Part shown: piece by piece, positions 13,820 to 23,746 of the stretch | Numbering within the stretch: position 1 is the stretch's first letter | Layout: each line of letters starts with the position of its first letter | NCBI GenBank assembly: GCA_021325475.1 | Contig: JAJPHA010000021.1 | Span: forward strand, 36,473 to 100,472 | DNA length: 64,000 nt | Direction: 5' to 3' | Source: Rhodanobacteraceae bacterium | GTDB taxonomy: Bacteria; Pseudomonadota; Gammaproteobacteria; Xanthomonadales; Rhodanobacteraceae | Translations under genes and position numbers: made by a program | The notes under the pieces: generated by a model | Database searches by the model: none | What the model saw: the letters and a program-made list of their open reading frames with translations, nothing else | Told to the model about the DNA's origin: nothing

Positions 13820-14323
13820 TCATCGGCATTCGGGCGGAGCGTAGCGCGGGTTCAGCGTGCCCGCGGTCACGCCGGTGAATCCTTGATTGCTCGCTCCAGC
13901 TACCGCGCAGCGCCAAGCGATCGACTCGCTGGGGGGCGTGAACGGATTGGTCGCATCCGGCAGCGCGGTACCGATGGGACTGTTGGGTGTGAGAGTGATT
14001 GTACCTCCGCCTGCCGCGGGGAGAGTCTGTACCGTGACCACACCCGTTGCGGGCGTTATCACAACACGTTGCACGTTGGTGGTAGGTTGGGTAAACGTGA
14101 AGCCCTGACCGTAACCCGCCGGATTCGGGCCGGGCACACCGGCGCCGGCGATATTCACCACGTTGGCTTTCGCCGCCTCGGCTTCCACCAGCGCCTCGCT
14201 CACACGGGCACGCACCGTGTAGTCCTGATAGGCCGGCAACGCGATCGCCGCCAGAATGGCTATGATCGCGACCACGATCATCAGTTCGATCAGGGTGAAA
14301 CCGAGCGTGGCGCGCATGTGCAT
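13820..14323 (-). CDS. pilA: Type IV pilin, second copy (PilA-like)
   Basis: Major-type pilin precursor of about 167 residues. It has a class III leader ending in Gly ([11 protein letters not shown]) with Glu at mature position 5, a hydrophobic helix through [16 protein letters not shown], and a C-terminal disulfide loop from WRC to PPEC. The ATG at 14323 gives MHMRATLG; a second ATG at 14317 gives a shorter leader, and neither has a clear ribosome binding site. The helix is almost identical to that of the neighbouring pilin while the globular half differs, so this is a diverged tandem duplicate. A -24/-12 like element lies 34 bases upstream. Confidence 0.9.
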   Translation of the reverse strand: MHMRATLGFTLIELMIVVAIIAILAAIALPAYQDYTVRARVSEALVEAEAAKANVVNIAGAGVPGPNPAGYGQGFTFTQPTTNVQRVVITPATGVVTVQTLPAAGGGTITLTPNSPIGTALPDATNPFTPPSESIAWRCAVAGASNQGFTGVTAGTLNPRYAPPECR

Positions 14324-14356
14324 GGCGAGTTCATTCAGGCACGGTCCGGAAGAACT

Positions 14357-14372
14357 CTCAAATTCTGTGCCA
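14357..14372 (-). promoter_or_regulatory. Sigma-54 like promoter of second pilin
   Basis: On the minus strand the sequence reads TGGCACAGAATTTGAG: a perfect -24 half, then GA instead of GC at the -12 position. Eleven of its bases (TGGCACAGAAT) are identical to the element ahead of the first pilin. It lies between that gene's terminator and this gene's start. The altered -12 dinucleotide may make it weak or inactive. Confidence 0.5.
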
Positions 14373-14385
14373 ATAATTACTTCAG

Positions 14386-14411
14386 AAAAAAAACCCCGCC
14401 TTTCGGCGGGG
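14386..14411 (-). terminator. Rho-independent terminator of first pilin gene
   Basis: Read on the minus strand, CCCCGCC-GAAA-GGCGGGG is a perfect 7 bp stem with a GAAA tetraloop followed by eight T. It lies 26 bases after the pilA stop at 14437 and should separate the two pilin transcripts. Confidence 0.93.
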
Positions 14412-14436
14412 TTCTTTTCGATACTGCAAATCGTTA

Positions 14437-14946
14437 TCAACGGCACTCGGGCGGAGCATATCTCGTCGGCAAAGTTCCGGCTACGAAATTCGCAAAGTTT
14501 TGGTTAGCTGCACCGTTTGCCGCACAACGCCAAGCAATTGATTCTGCCGGTGGCTGGAAGGCGGCGCCAGCGGCGGCTGGCAGACCGGTTCCGATCGGGC
14601 TGTTTGGCGTAAGAACCAAGGTGCCATTGCCGGCGGCTGCAGTGGTCGTAACCGTAATCCGACCAGTATTGGGATCAATTGTCAATGACTGCACGTTCTG
14701 AGTCCCCGTACCACTTGGGTTCCAGTTGAAACCCAAGTTGTAGCCCGCCGGGTCAGCACCCGGATTGCCGCTGGCGGCGACATCGGCCACATTGATCTTG
14801 GCGGCATCCGCTTGGACGAGCGCCTCGCTGACACGGGCGCGGACGGTGTAGTCCTGATAGGCCGGCAGCGCAATGGCTGCCAGAATGGCGATGATCGCGA
14901 CCACGATCATCAGTTCGATCAAGGTAAAACCCTTGCTGGTTCTCAT
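14437..14946 (-). CDS. pilA: Type IV major pilin PilA
   Basis: Structural subunit of the type IV pilus fibre. The product is 169 residues. Its leader MRTSKG is cut before [12 protein letters not shown], with Glu at +5. The protein ends in a disulfide loop (WRC to PPEC). I chose ATG 14946 because GAGGA lies 7 bases upstream; the frame opens earlier at 14967. It is flanked by a near-consensus sigma-54 promoter upstream and a strong terminator downstream, as expected for a highly expressed single-gene transcript. Confidence 0.96.
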   Translation of the reverse strand: MRTSKGFTLIELMIVVAIIAILAAIALPAYQDYTVRARVSEALVQADAAKINVADVAASGNPGADPAGYNLGFNWNPSGTGTQNVQSLTIDPNTGRITVTTTAAAGNGTLVLTPNSPIGTGLPAAAGAAFQPPAESIAWRCAANGAANQNFANFVAGTLPTRYAPPECR

Positions 14947-15077
14947 GACGATTCCTCGTTGTGACAAGTTGAATAACTTCGAAGTTACAACCCAGCCGGT
15001 TGGGCCTTCGTCGTGCGCGAATCCTTAACGTCTGCGACGATCATCCAAAGCCCAAAAACCGACTCGTTGACAAGTAC

Positions 15078-15093
15078 AGCAGATTCTGTGCCA
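15078..15093 (-). promoter_or_regulatory. Sigma-54 promoter of pilA
   Basis: The minus strand reads TGGCACAGAATCTGCT: GG and GC are exactly 10 bases apart, against the consensus TGGCACGNNNNTTGCW. Transcription would start near 15066, giving a leader of about 120 bases before the pilA ATG. PilR, the expected activator, is encoded 1.2 kb away. The rest of the 275 bp gap between pilA and tfpX holds no gene. Confidence 0.85.
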
Positions 15094-15221
15094 TAAGAGC
15101 GAACCGGCCGTGGTCATCTGTTCGGACCTCGAAAATGTGAGCGCGATCACGCTTTGATCTTGGCGGCTATTGCCGCCTGCCATGGAGCGGCAGGAACTGA
15201 CGTTCCGCGTCAGGTCTCCTG

Positions 15222-16010
15222 CTACCAAGGGTCGATGGGTAGGGCCGCGATGGGATTTCCGCCGTTGCGCGCGACCACCATGGTGAAGATGCGCAGGCGA
15301 CCATGCAACGGCAAGGCGCGATAGTCATCGGCGGCGCCGCCATGCTGGCGAAGAAACGCGGCGATGACCTCGGCCTCGGTTGCGCCGCGCGTGATGAGCT
15401 CATCGAGAGTCTTGCTATACGTCAGGAGTTGATCAGATATCTCGGCGTACGGAACGTAGTACTGTGGCATCTTATCTGCGCCCTTGCCGGCCAGCGCCGA
15501 TAGCAGCACAGACAGTTGGTCGTTCCCGTGGGCAGGAGGCTTCGCGCCGACCAGGCGCGGACCGGTCCAGGATCGCGTGCGGAACTCCGGTTGTTTGCCT
15601 TGGGCGAGATCCTCGTCATCGAGTTGATTGGCGCAGACCACGAGGAAGCGATCGACCTCGCCGACGATGAACACCGGCCTTGCGGACGCAATCACGTAGA
15701 TGCCATAAGCAAATGCAGTCGCCTGCAGCATCGCGATGATCGCCAGATCCAGCTTCAGCCAGCGTTTCGCCGGGTTGAACACAACCAGCGTTAGAAACGG
15801 GCCGATCATGACATCGACCCCCATGATCAGCAGCATCAGCTCGTCGCCGCCGGCGACCTGAAAGTATGGTGGCGGATACCACAAGCCATAGATCAGCGCG
15901 GCGGTGGCAACGGCGACCGAGACGCTGATGGACAAGTGTATCGCTGCCGCGCGCCCGCGTGACATCTGGCGACGCGGTTTGACCTGTGATCGAGCCTCGG
16001 TCGTGTCCAT
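15222..16010 (-). CDS. TfpX/TfpZ-like type IV pilin accessory protein
   Basis: Inner-membrane protein of 262 residues. It has three predicted membrane segments (about 22-43, 57-78, 86-110) and a soluble C-terminal half. It resembles the TfpX/TfpZ family, whose members sit next to particular pilin alleles and promote assembly or stability of those pilins. Its location between pilA and pilR supports this. The start is ATG 16010, only 14 bases from the end of an IS5 remnant, so any promoter must lie within that element or upstream in pilR. Confidence 0.8.
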   Translation of the reverse strand: MDTTEARSQVKPRRQMSRGRAAAIHLSISVSVAVATAALIYGLWYPPPYFQVAGGDELMLLIMGVDVMIGPFLTLVVFNPAKRWLKLDLAIIAMLQATAFAYGIYVIASARPVFIVGEVDRFLVVCANQLDDEDLAQGKQPEFRTRSWTGPRLVGAKPPAHGNDQLSVLLSALAGKGADKMPQYYVPYAEISDQLLTYSKTLDELITRGATEAEVIAAFLRQHGGAADDYRALPLHGRLRIFTMVVARNGGNPIAALPIDPW

Positions 16011-16024
16011 GGCGTGCTAACGCG

Positions 16025-16335
16025 AGAACCTATCTCAAAATTGTTGGCTGGATGAAAATGGCATTGTATACTTATGCACATGCCGCGATTGAGCGATGCG
16101 CACTGGAAGCGGATCCGGGAACATGTTCCGGAAGAGAACGTTCCGGACGATCGGCCTGGACGCAAGCCCGTTCCCGCGCGTGAGGTGCTCGATGCGGTGC
16201 TGTGGACACTCCATACCGGTGCTCAGTGGAGCATGCTGCCGCAGTGCTATCCGAACTACAAGAACTTCCTGGGTTTTGTGCAATTGGCGGCGATGACGGT
16301 TCTGCTCAGGCAAGTCCAATTTTGAGATGGGTTCT
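16025..16335 (+). mobile_element. Internally deleted IS5-family element (311 bp)
   Basis: The ends form imperfect terminal inverted repeats: AGAACCTATCTCAAAATTG on the left (from 16025) and, on the complementary strand, AGAACCCATCTCAAAATTG on the right (ending 16335). Between them is an open frame that joins the N-terminus of an IS5-type transposase to its C-terminus. No clear target duplication is visible. The right end overlaps the pilR stop codon (16334-16336). The element cannot move by itself, but both ends look intact, so a related transposase could mobilise it. Confidence 0.85.
16074..16325 (+). pseudogene. IS5-family transposase remnant, in-frame internal deletion
   Basis: The 83-residue frame starts like an IS5-family transposase (MPRLSDAHWKRIREHV, then AVLWTLHTGAQWSMLP) up to PQCYPNYK. 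It then jumps to NFLGFVQLAAMTVLLR, which resembles the extreme C-terminus of the same family. The whole catalytic DDE core is missing, yet the frame is kept. It cannot be an active transposase. Confidence 0.85.
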
Positions 16336-17698
16336 AATCAATCCCCAACTTCTTCAGCTTGTAGCGCAGCGCGCGGAAGGTGATGCCGAGTTTCTTGGCC
16401 GCGGCGGTCTTGTTGTAGCGCGTCTCCTGCAAGGCCTTCATGATCGCCTCGCGCTCGAGGTTGCTGATGTAGCTGTCGAGGCCGCCCTCGCCGGTGGGTT
16501 CGGGACCTTCCTCGAGTTCCTCCTCGTTCGGCGCGCCGCGTCCGGCGCCCGCGGCCGGCAGACGCAGGTCTTCCGGCGTGATGGTGTTGTTTTCGCAGAG
16601 GGCGACGGCGCGTTCGAGGATGTTTTCGAGTTCGCGCACGTTGCCTGGGAAGGGGTAGGCGAGTAACGCAGCCAGCGCTTCCGGCGTCAGTCGCGCCGGC
16701 GGCTGGCCGCTGTCGGCGGCGAGCCGCTCGAGCACCCGTCCGGCGAGCTTCGGCACGTCTTCGCGGCGTTCGCGCAGCGGCGGCACGCGCAGTTCGATGA
16801 CGTTGATGCGGTAGTAGAGGTCCTGGCGGAAGTGACCGCTCTCGACCAGCTTGCCGAGGTTCTTGTGGGTGGCCGAGAGGATGCGCACATCGACCGGCAC
16901 CTCGGCGCGGCCGCCGATCGGGCGCACGGCCTTCTCCTGGATCACGCGCAGCAGCTTGACCTGCATGTGGATCGGCAGTTCGGCGACCTCGTCCAGGAAC
17001 AGGGTGCCGCCGTGGGCGGCCTGGAACAGGCCGTCCTTGTCGGCTTGCGCGCCGGTGAAGCTGCCTTTCTTGTGGCCGAAGAATTCCGATTCCATCAGCT
17101 CCGACGGGATTGCGCCGCAATTGACCGGCACGAATGGCCCGCTGGCGCGCGGACCCTGTTCGTGGATCAGGCGCGCGACCAGTTCCTTGCCGACGCCGGA
17201 TTCGCCGCTGATGTACACAGGCGCCTGGCTGCGGGCGAGTTTGGCGATGGTCGCGCGCAGTTCCTGGATCGCCGGCGAGTCGCCGAGCATGCGCGCCGCG
17301 CCCGCGCTCGGCGGCTCGGCCTTCTTCTCCTCGGTCAGCCGCATCGCCGTCTGCACCAGGCGGCGCAGCATGTTGATGTCGACCGGCTTGGAGACGAAGT
17401 CGAACGCGCCGGCCTTGAGCGCGTTCACGGCGGCGTCGACGTTGCCATACGCCGTGATCATCGCCACCGGCGTTTCCGGGTGCTTCGCCGCGATCAGCTC
17501 GATGATCTCCTGGCCGCTGCCGTCGGGCAGGCGCATGTCGGTGAAGCACAGCGCGTAGCGGCTTTCCGCGAGCCGCTGCCTAGCCTCGCCCACGCTGCTC
17601 GCGGTCTCGACCATGAGGCCCATGCGACCTAGGGTGATGGTCAAGAGCTCGCGGATGTCGCGTTCGTCGTCGATGACGAGTACGGTGGGTTTGCTCAT
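16334..17698 (-). CDS. pilR: Sigma-54 dependent response regulator PilR
   Basis: NtrC-type activator of pilA transcription. The product is 454 residues: a receiver domain with phospho-acceptor D54 (CFTDMRLPDG) and K104, an AAA+ domain with Walker A GESGVGKE (165-172) and the sigma-54 contact loop GSFTGA (212-217), then a Fis-type helix-turn-helix at the C-terminus (NKTAAAKKLGITFRALRYKL). The TAG stop shares two bases with the end of the IS5 remnant, so the last residues (KKLGID) may differ from the ancestral end. pilS lies 69 bases upstream. Confidence 0.97.
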   Translation of the reverse strand: MSKPTVLVIDDERDIRELLTITLGRMGLMVETASSVGEARQRLAESRYALCFTDMRLPDGSGQEIIELIAAKHPETPVAMITAYGNVDAAVNALKAGAFDFVSKPVDINMLRRLVQTAMRLTEEKKAEPPSAGAARMLGDSPAIQELRATIAKLARSQAPVYISGESGVGKELVARLIHEQGPRASGPFVPVNCGAIPSELMESEFFGHKKGSFTGAQADKDGLFQAAHGGTLFLDEVAELPIHMQVKLLRVIQEKAVRPIGGRAEVPVDVRILSATHKNLGKLVESGHFRQDLYYRINVIELRVPPLRERREDVPKLAGRVLERLAADSGQPPARLTPEALAALLAYPFPGNVRELENILERAVALCENNTITPEDLRLPAAGAGRGAPNEEELEEGPEPTGEGGLDSYISNLEREAIMKALQETRYNKTAAAKKLGITFRALRYKLKKLGID

Positions 17699-17767
17699 GG
17701 GCCCCGGTGCCGGTTCGAGTAGCGCGACATTAAGGCAAAACCGCGCGGCCGTGAAGCCGGCGCACGC

Positions 17768-19429
17768 TCATGGCCCACGCGCTGCGATCGGCGGGGCCGG
17801 CAGGGTGATGCGGAAGCAACTGCCGCCGCCGGCGACCGGCACGTATTCGAGCGTGGCCTGATTGGCCTCGCACATGGTACGGGCCAGATACAGGCCGAGG
17901 CCGGTGCCGTATTCGTGGGTGGTGAAGAATGGTTCGAAGATCTGCGCGGCGACCTTCGCCGGGATGCCCGGGCCGCGATCGACCACCTCGAGCAAGGGCG
18001 GGCCCTTGTCGGTCGCCAGGCGCGCCACCACCGAGACGCGCGCCGGCTCGCCCGGCAGGCGGCCGTAGCGCAACGCGTTCTGCACCAGATTCCACACGAC
18101 TTGCTGCAGTTGTTGCGGATCGGCCAGCGCCTCGACCCGGCGTCCCTGGGTGACCGCGCGCAACTGGTCCTGGCCGAGATCGTTGCCGGCCTTGTATTCC
18201 TCGACGAAATGGATCGCCCATTGCGACAGGTCCAGGCTCTCCGGCCGCGAGCGCTCGCGGCGCGAGAGCTGCAGGATGTTCTCGACGATCTCGTTCACCC
18301 GGCTGCAGTGATTGTTGATGATCTCGACCATGCGCTTGTCGGCTTCGGACAGTTCCTCGGACTCGGCCAGCAATTGCGCCGAGTAGCTGATCGCCGCGAG
18401 CGGATTGCGGATCTCGTGGGCGATCGAGGCCGACAACCGGCCGAGCGAGGACAGCGTGAGCTCCTCGGCCCGACGCGACACCAGCGAGGTGTCGTCGAGG
18501 AAGATCAGCACGTTGTTGTCGTCGTTCGAGGCGAGCCGGGTGAAGCGCGGAATCACCTCCGGCACGCCTTCGGCGAGGGTGACGGCGGTGTTGTCGATCC
18601 GGCCGGTGGTGCGCCAGTGGTACAAGCGCCGCGAGAGTTCCGGGGCGATGCTGCCGAGATCGCGCTGGCCCGGATTGGGATTGCCCATCAGCGCCCAGGC
18701 CGATTCGTTCCAGCGGTGCACGCGGTTGGCGTCGTCGACCACGAGCACGCCGGTCTTCATGCGCCGGATGATGAGCTCGTTGATCTGCGCGAGATTGGCG
18801 AGGTCGATGCCGCGCTGCTCGGCGAGCGCCTCGGTTTCGCGCATCTGCTTGCCGAGCACGAAGCAGAGCGTGGCGGTGGCGAAGTAGCTCAGTCCGTACA
18901 GGCCGGCCTCGACCAGGTTGCGATCCTCATGCTCGATGACGCGGCCGTACAGGCACTGGCCGAGCACGCCGAGCGCGGCGAGCGCGGCGAACAGTCCGGC
19001 CAGCCGCGGCGGCAGCAGCAGCGCGCCGGCGCCGACGTTGACCAGGAGCAGCATGGCGATCGCGGTCGGCGGATTGGCAAGCGAGAACATCGCGATGGTG
19101 GTGGCGGCGATGTCGAGGCCGAGCGCGGCGGCAACCTTGAGGATGACGTCGTGGCGCCATTGCCGGGTCTGCAGCAGCGCGTGCAGGGCCAGAATCAGAT
19201 AGATCGCTGCGCTGGTGCTGCCGAACAGCGGATGATCGAGCGGCGTCCAGCCGAGCAGCACCGCGCTGAACACCAGGCAGGCGATGACGATCGCCTGGAA
19301 CACCCGGAACAAGTTGAAAAAGTACAGCTCGCGGCGGCCGATGTCGCTCAGTGCCGGCTGCGGTCGGGTGCGAACGTCGATTGCGGTGGCCACGGCGATG
19401 CGGGTGCTTTGGCCGAGTATACCAATCAA
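17768..19429 (-). CDS. pilS: Sensor histidine kinase PilS
   Basis: Membrane sensor kinase that phosphorylates PilR. The product is up to 553 residues with about six membrane segments in the first 190 residues, a PAS-like region (about 220-330), the H-box SIAHEIRNPLAAISYSAQ near residue 350, and an HATPase domain (NLVQNALRYG, DRGPGIP, GTGLGLYL). The start is uncertain: TTG at 19429 is the longest choice, GTG at 19393 is an alternative, and neither has a good ribosome binding site. The gene diverges from sucC across 139 bp. Confidence 0.94.
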   Translation of the reverse strand: MIGILGQSTRIAVATAIDVRTRPQPALSDIGRRELYFFNLFRVFQAIVIACLVFSAVLLGWTPLDHPLFGSTSAAIYLILALHALLQTRQWRHDVILKVAAALGLDIAATTIAMFSLANPPTAIAMLLLVNVGAGALLLPPRLAGLFAALAALGVLGQCLYGRVIEHEDRNLVEAGLYGLSYFATATLCFVLGKQMRETEALAEQRGIDLANLAQINELIIRRMKTGVLVVDDANRVHRWNESAWALMGNPNPGQRDLGSIAPELSRRLYHWRTTGRIDNTAVTLAEGVPEVIPRFTRLASNDDNNVLIFLDDTSLVSRRAEELTLSSLGRLSASIAHEIRNPLAAISYSAQLLAESEELSEADKRMVEIINNHCSRVNEIVENILQLSRRERSRPESLDLSQWAIHFVEEYKAGNDLGQDQLRAVTQGRRVEALADPQQLQQVVWNLVQNALRYGRLPGEPARVSVVARLATDKGPPLLEVVDRGPGIPAKVAAQIFEPFFTTHEYGTGLGLYLARTMCEANQATLEYVPVAGGGSCFRITLPAPPIAARGP

Positions 19430-19568
19430 TCCGCCGTATCGCGCGCCGCCACGCGCGGAGGGCCGCCGCGGGATTCCCTTTGCCGGCGGCTTTCTTCACA
19501 ATACGCCGCTCCGCCGGTCGCCGTGACGCGGCTGCGCTTCCGATCGCACGTTCTTCTCCAGGTGCTGC

Positions 19569-20732
<1,164 letters not shown>

Positions 20733-20748
20733 CAAAGAAGGAATCGCC

Positions 20749-21624
20749 ATGAGCGTTCTCGTCAACAAATCCACCAAGGTCATCTGCCAGGGCTTCACCG
20801 GCCAGCAGGGCACGTTCCATTCCGAACAGGCGCTCGACTACGGCACCAAGCTGGTCGGCGGCGTGACGCCGGGCAAGGGCGGCAGCGAGCACATCGGCCT
20901 GCCGGTGTTCAACACCGTACAGGATGCGGTGGACGAGACCGGCGCCGACGCGACCATGATCTTCGTGCCGCCGCCGTTCGCCGCCGACGCCATCCTCGAA
21001 GCCGCCGACGCCGGCATCCGCGTGATCGTCGCCATCACCGAAGGCATCCCGGTGCTCGACATGCTGCGGGTCAAGAACACGCTCAAGCAGTATCCCGACA
21101 CCGTGCTGATCGGGCCCAACTGCCCGGGCATCATCACGCCGGGCGAGTGCAAGATCGGCATCATGCCGGGGCACATCCACAAGCCCGGCAGGATCGGCAT
21201 CGTCAGCCGCTCCGGCACGCTCACCTACGAGGCGGTGTTCCAGACCACCAACGTCGGTCTCGGCCAGAGCACGGTCATCGGCATCGGCGGCGATCCGATC
21301 AACGGCCTCAACTTCGTCGATTGCCTCAAGCTGTTCCAGGACGATGCGCAGACCGAGGGCATCATCATGGTCGGCGAGATCGGCGGCAGTGCCGAGGAGG
21401 AGGCCGCCGAATTCATCGAGGAACACGTGACCAAGCCGGTGGTCGCCTTCATCGCCGGCGCCAGCGCGCCGCCGGGCAAGCGCATGGGCCATGCCGGCGC
21501 GATCATCTCCGGCGGCAAGGGTACTGCGGCGGCCAAATTCGCCGCGCTGGAGAAGGCCGGCGTGACCACGGTGAAATCCCCCGCCGATCTCGGCAAGGCG
21601 ATCCAGCAGCGCCTGGCGAAGTAG
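20749..21624 (+). CDS. sucD: Succinyl-CoA synthetase alpha subunit
   Basis: Partner of SucC that carries the CoA-binding domain and the phosphohistidine. The product is 291 residues. It has the N-terminal Rossmann CoA-binding region ([16 protein letters not shown]), the [19 protein letters not shown] segment, and the active-site H248 in [10 protein letters not shown]. Length and motifs are standard. Confidence 0.98.
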   Translation: MSVLVNKSTKVICQGFTGQQGTFHSEQALDYGTKLVGGVTPGKGGSEHIGLPVFNTVQDAVDETGADATMIFVPPPFAADAILEAADAGIRVIVAITEGIPVLDMLRVKNTLKQYPDTVLIGPNCPGIITPGECKIGIMPGHIHKPGRIGIVSRSGTLTYEAVFQTTNVGLGQSTVIGIGGDPINGLNFVDCLKLFQDDAQTEGIIMVGEIGGSAEEEAAEFIEEHVTKPVVAFIAGASAPPGKRMGHAGAIISGGKGTAAAKFAALEKAGVTTVKSPADLGKAIQQRLAK

Positions 21625-21660
21625 CCTCATCCAGCCCACAGGCGCGGCCCGGGAACCATC

Positions 21661-23283
21661 ATGCCGACGCTGCGTTTCGCCCTCGCCCAATTCGACTTTC
21701 CGGTCGGCGCCGTGGCGCACAACGGCGCGCGCGTGCGCGAACTGCTGGCCCAGGCGCGCGATGCGCACGGCGCGCAACTGGTGGCGTTCCCGGAGCTGAC
21801 GCTCGCCGGCTATCCGCCGGAGGACCTGCTGCTGCGGCCGAGTTTCCTCGCCGCGTGCGAACGCGAGCTGGCGGCGGTGGCCGCCGCGTCGCGCGGCGTG
21901 GCCGCCTACGTCGGCCATCCGCAGGCGCTGGGAGAAGTATACAATGCCGCAAGCCTGCTCGCCGACGGCGGCGTGGTGTTGACCGCGCGCAAGCAGGCGC
22001 TGCCGAACTACACCGTGTTCGACGAGAAGCGGTACTTCCGGCCGGGTCACGATTCGGCGGTGAGCGATCTCGCTGGCGTGCGCATCGGCTGGCTGGTGTG
22101 CGAGGACATCTGGGAACCGGAGCCGGCCGCGCGCGCCGCCGCGCACGGCGCCGAGCTGCTGGTCGTGATCAACGCCTCGCCGTTCGACGTCGCCAAGGCG
22201 GCCTTGCGCGAGGAACTGCTGGTCCGTCGCGCGCGCGAGAACTCGGTCGCCATTGCCTATCTCAATCTGGTCGGCGGTCAGGACGATCTGGTGTTCGACG
22301 GCGGCTCGCTGCTGGTCGAGCCCGACGGCCGCATCGCCGCACGCGCGCCGGCCTTCGTCGATGCGCTGCTGCTCGCCGAGTACGACGCCGCGGCGCGCCG
22401 GTTCCTCGCGCACGATTGGCCGGTCGAGCGCGACGCCTCGCGCGAGGCGCGGGTCTATGCCGGCCTCGTGCGCGGCATCCGCGACTACGTCGAGAAGAAC
22501 CGCTTTCCCGGCGTGCTGCTCGGCTTGTCCGGCGGCATCGACTCGGCGCTGACGCTCGCGCTCGCGGTCGACGCGCTCGGCGCCGAACGGGTGACCGCGG
22601 TGCGCCTGCCGTCGCGCTACACCGCCGAGCTCAGCAACGATCTCGCCGAGCGGCAGGCGCAGACGCTCGGCGTGTCGCTGCTCACGATGCCGATCGAGCC
22701 GCCGTTCCGCGCCTTGCTCGAGGTGCTCGCGCCGGCCTTCGCCGGGCGCGCCGCGGACGTGACCGAGGAGAATCTGCAATCGCGCTGCCGCGGCACGCTC
22801 CTGATGGCGCTGTCGAACAAGTTCGGGCGCATGCTGCTGTCGACCGGCAACAAGAGCGAGTACGCGGTCGGCTATGCCACGATCTACGGCGACATGTGCG
22901 GCGGCTACGCGCCGCTCAAGGATTGCTACAAGACGCTAGTGTACGCGCTGGCGCGCTGGCGCAACGCGCGCGGCGACGGCGAGATCATTCCGTCGGCGGT
23001 GATCGCGCGTGCGCCGTCGGCGGAGTTGCGCGCGAACCAGACCGACCAGGATTCGCTGCCGCCGTACGAGGTGCTCGATGCCATCCTCGAGCGCTTCATC
23101 GACGGCGAGCAGGCACAGGCCGAGATCGTCGCCGCCGGCTTCGACGAGGCGACGGTGCGCAACGTGGCGCGGCTGGTGCTCGCCAGCGAATTCAAGCGCC
23201 GGCAGTCGCCGCCCGGGCCGAAGATCAGCACGCGCGCGTTCGGCCGCGATCGGCGCTATCCGATCACTTCGGGTTGGCGGTGA
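21661..23283 (+). CDS. nadE: Glutamine-dependent NAD+ synthase
   Basis: Makes NAD+ from nicotinate adenine dinucleotide using ammonia from glutamine. The product is 540 residues in two domains. The N-terminal nitrilase-type glutaminase has the triad E45, K111 and C147 (LVCEDIWEP). The C-terminal NAD synthase has the ATP-pyrophosphatase loop SGGIDS (290-295) and STGNKSEYAVGY. It starts 36 bases after sucD and may share its transcript. nadC, another NAD gene, is at 62.6 kb. Confidence 0.97.
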   Translation: MPTLRFALAQFDFPVGAVAHNGARVRELLAQARDAHGAQLVAFPELTLAGYPPEDLLLRPSFLAACERELAAVAAASRGVAAYVGHPQALGEVYNAASLLADGGVVLTARKQALPNYTVFDEKRYFRPGHDSAVSDLAGVRIGWLVCEDIWEPEPAARAAAHGAELLVVINASPFDVAKAALREELLVRRARENSVAIAYLNLVGGQDDLVFDGGSLLVEPDGRIAARAPAFVDALLLAEYDAAARRFLAHDWPVERDASREARVYAGLVRGIRDYVEKNRFPGVLLGLSGGIDSALTLALAVDALGAERVTAVRLPSRYTAELSNDLAERQAQTLGVSLLTMPIEPPFRALLEVLAPAFAGRAADVTEENLQSRCRGTLLMALSNKFGRMLLSTGNKSEYAVGYATIYGDMCGGYAPLKDCYKTLVYALARWRNARGDGEIIPSAVIARAPSAELRANQTDQDSLPPYEVLDAILERFIDGEQAQAEIVAAGFDEATVRNVARLVLASEFKRRQSPPGPKISTRAFGRDRRYPITSGWR

Positions 23284-23348
23284 CCGATCGCGGCGTGGTG
23301 CGGGGCGTATCCAGCGCGGACGCGCGAGCCGTCGAACGCGGCAGATTT

Positions 23349-23384
23349 CCTGATTGGCGCTGAAATTCAGTCTGCCGTCTCTCC
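23349..23384 (+). repeat. 36 bp dispersed motif, copy 1
   Basis: The segment starting CCTGATTGGCGC and ending CTCTCC matches 63741-63776 with two mismatches (23361 T for C; 23377 T for C). It lies in the 463 bp gap between nadE and bamD. The gap has no gene that I can support; short open frames in it look like chance or repeat-derived. Confidence 0.75.
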
Positions 23385-23569
23385 GGATGTTCCAGTACAA
23401 CTCGGCCGTTCCGACCTGAAACGTCGTTCGCTTCGCTTGCGACAAAAGATCTGCATGCGCAGCGAACGACGTATCAGCTTGCCACGGACGAGTTGTACAC
23501 GGAATCTTCATCCCCTTTCGGAATCCTCGTGCAGGTCCTCCAAGGGATGCTCTGCTTTGAAGGTGTTTC

Positions 23570-23746
23570 TTGGTTACTTCTTTGCACCAGCAAAGAAGTG
23601 ACCCGCTGGCCGAAGGACAGCGGAAGCTTCGTTCCCGAAAACAAACCACACGAACAACCGCCGAGCGGAAGCTCTACGCTTGTGGCGGAAAAAGGGAGTC
23701 GCCTACTGAGGTTCGACGCTTATCAGGGCAGATTTCGAGCCGGGTT
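23570..23746. repeat. Hairpin-bearing intergenic repeat between nadE and bamD
   Basis: ACTTCTTTGC (23576-23585) pairs perfectly with GCAAAGAAGT (23590-23599), then the sequence continues GACCCGCTGGCC. A related arrangement (GGTTACTTCTCTTG, later CAAAGAGAAGTGACCCGCT) is found on the minus strand at 63864-64000 with a longer loop. I judge it a dispersed intergenic repeat; the overlapping short frames look like artefacts of it. Confidence 0.6.
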
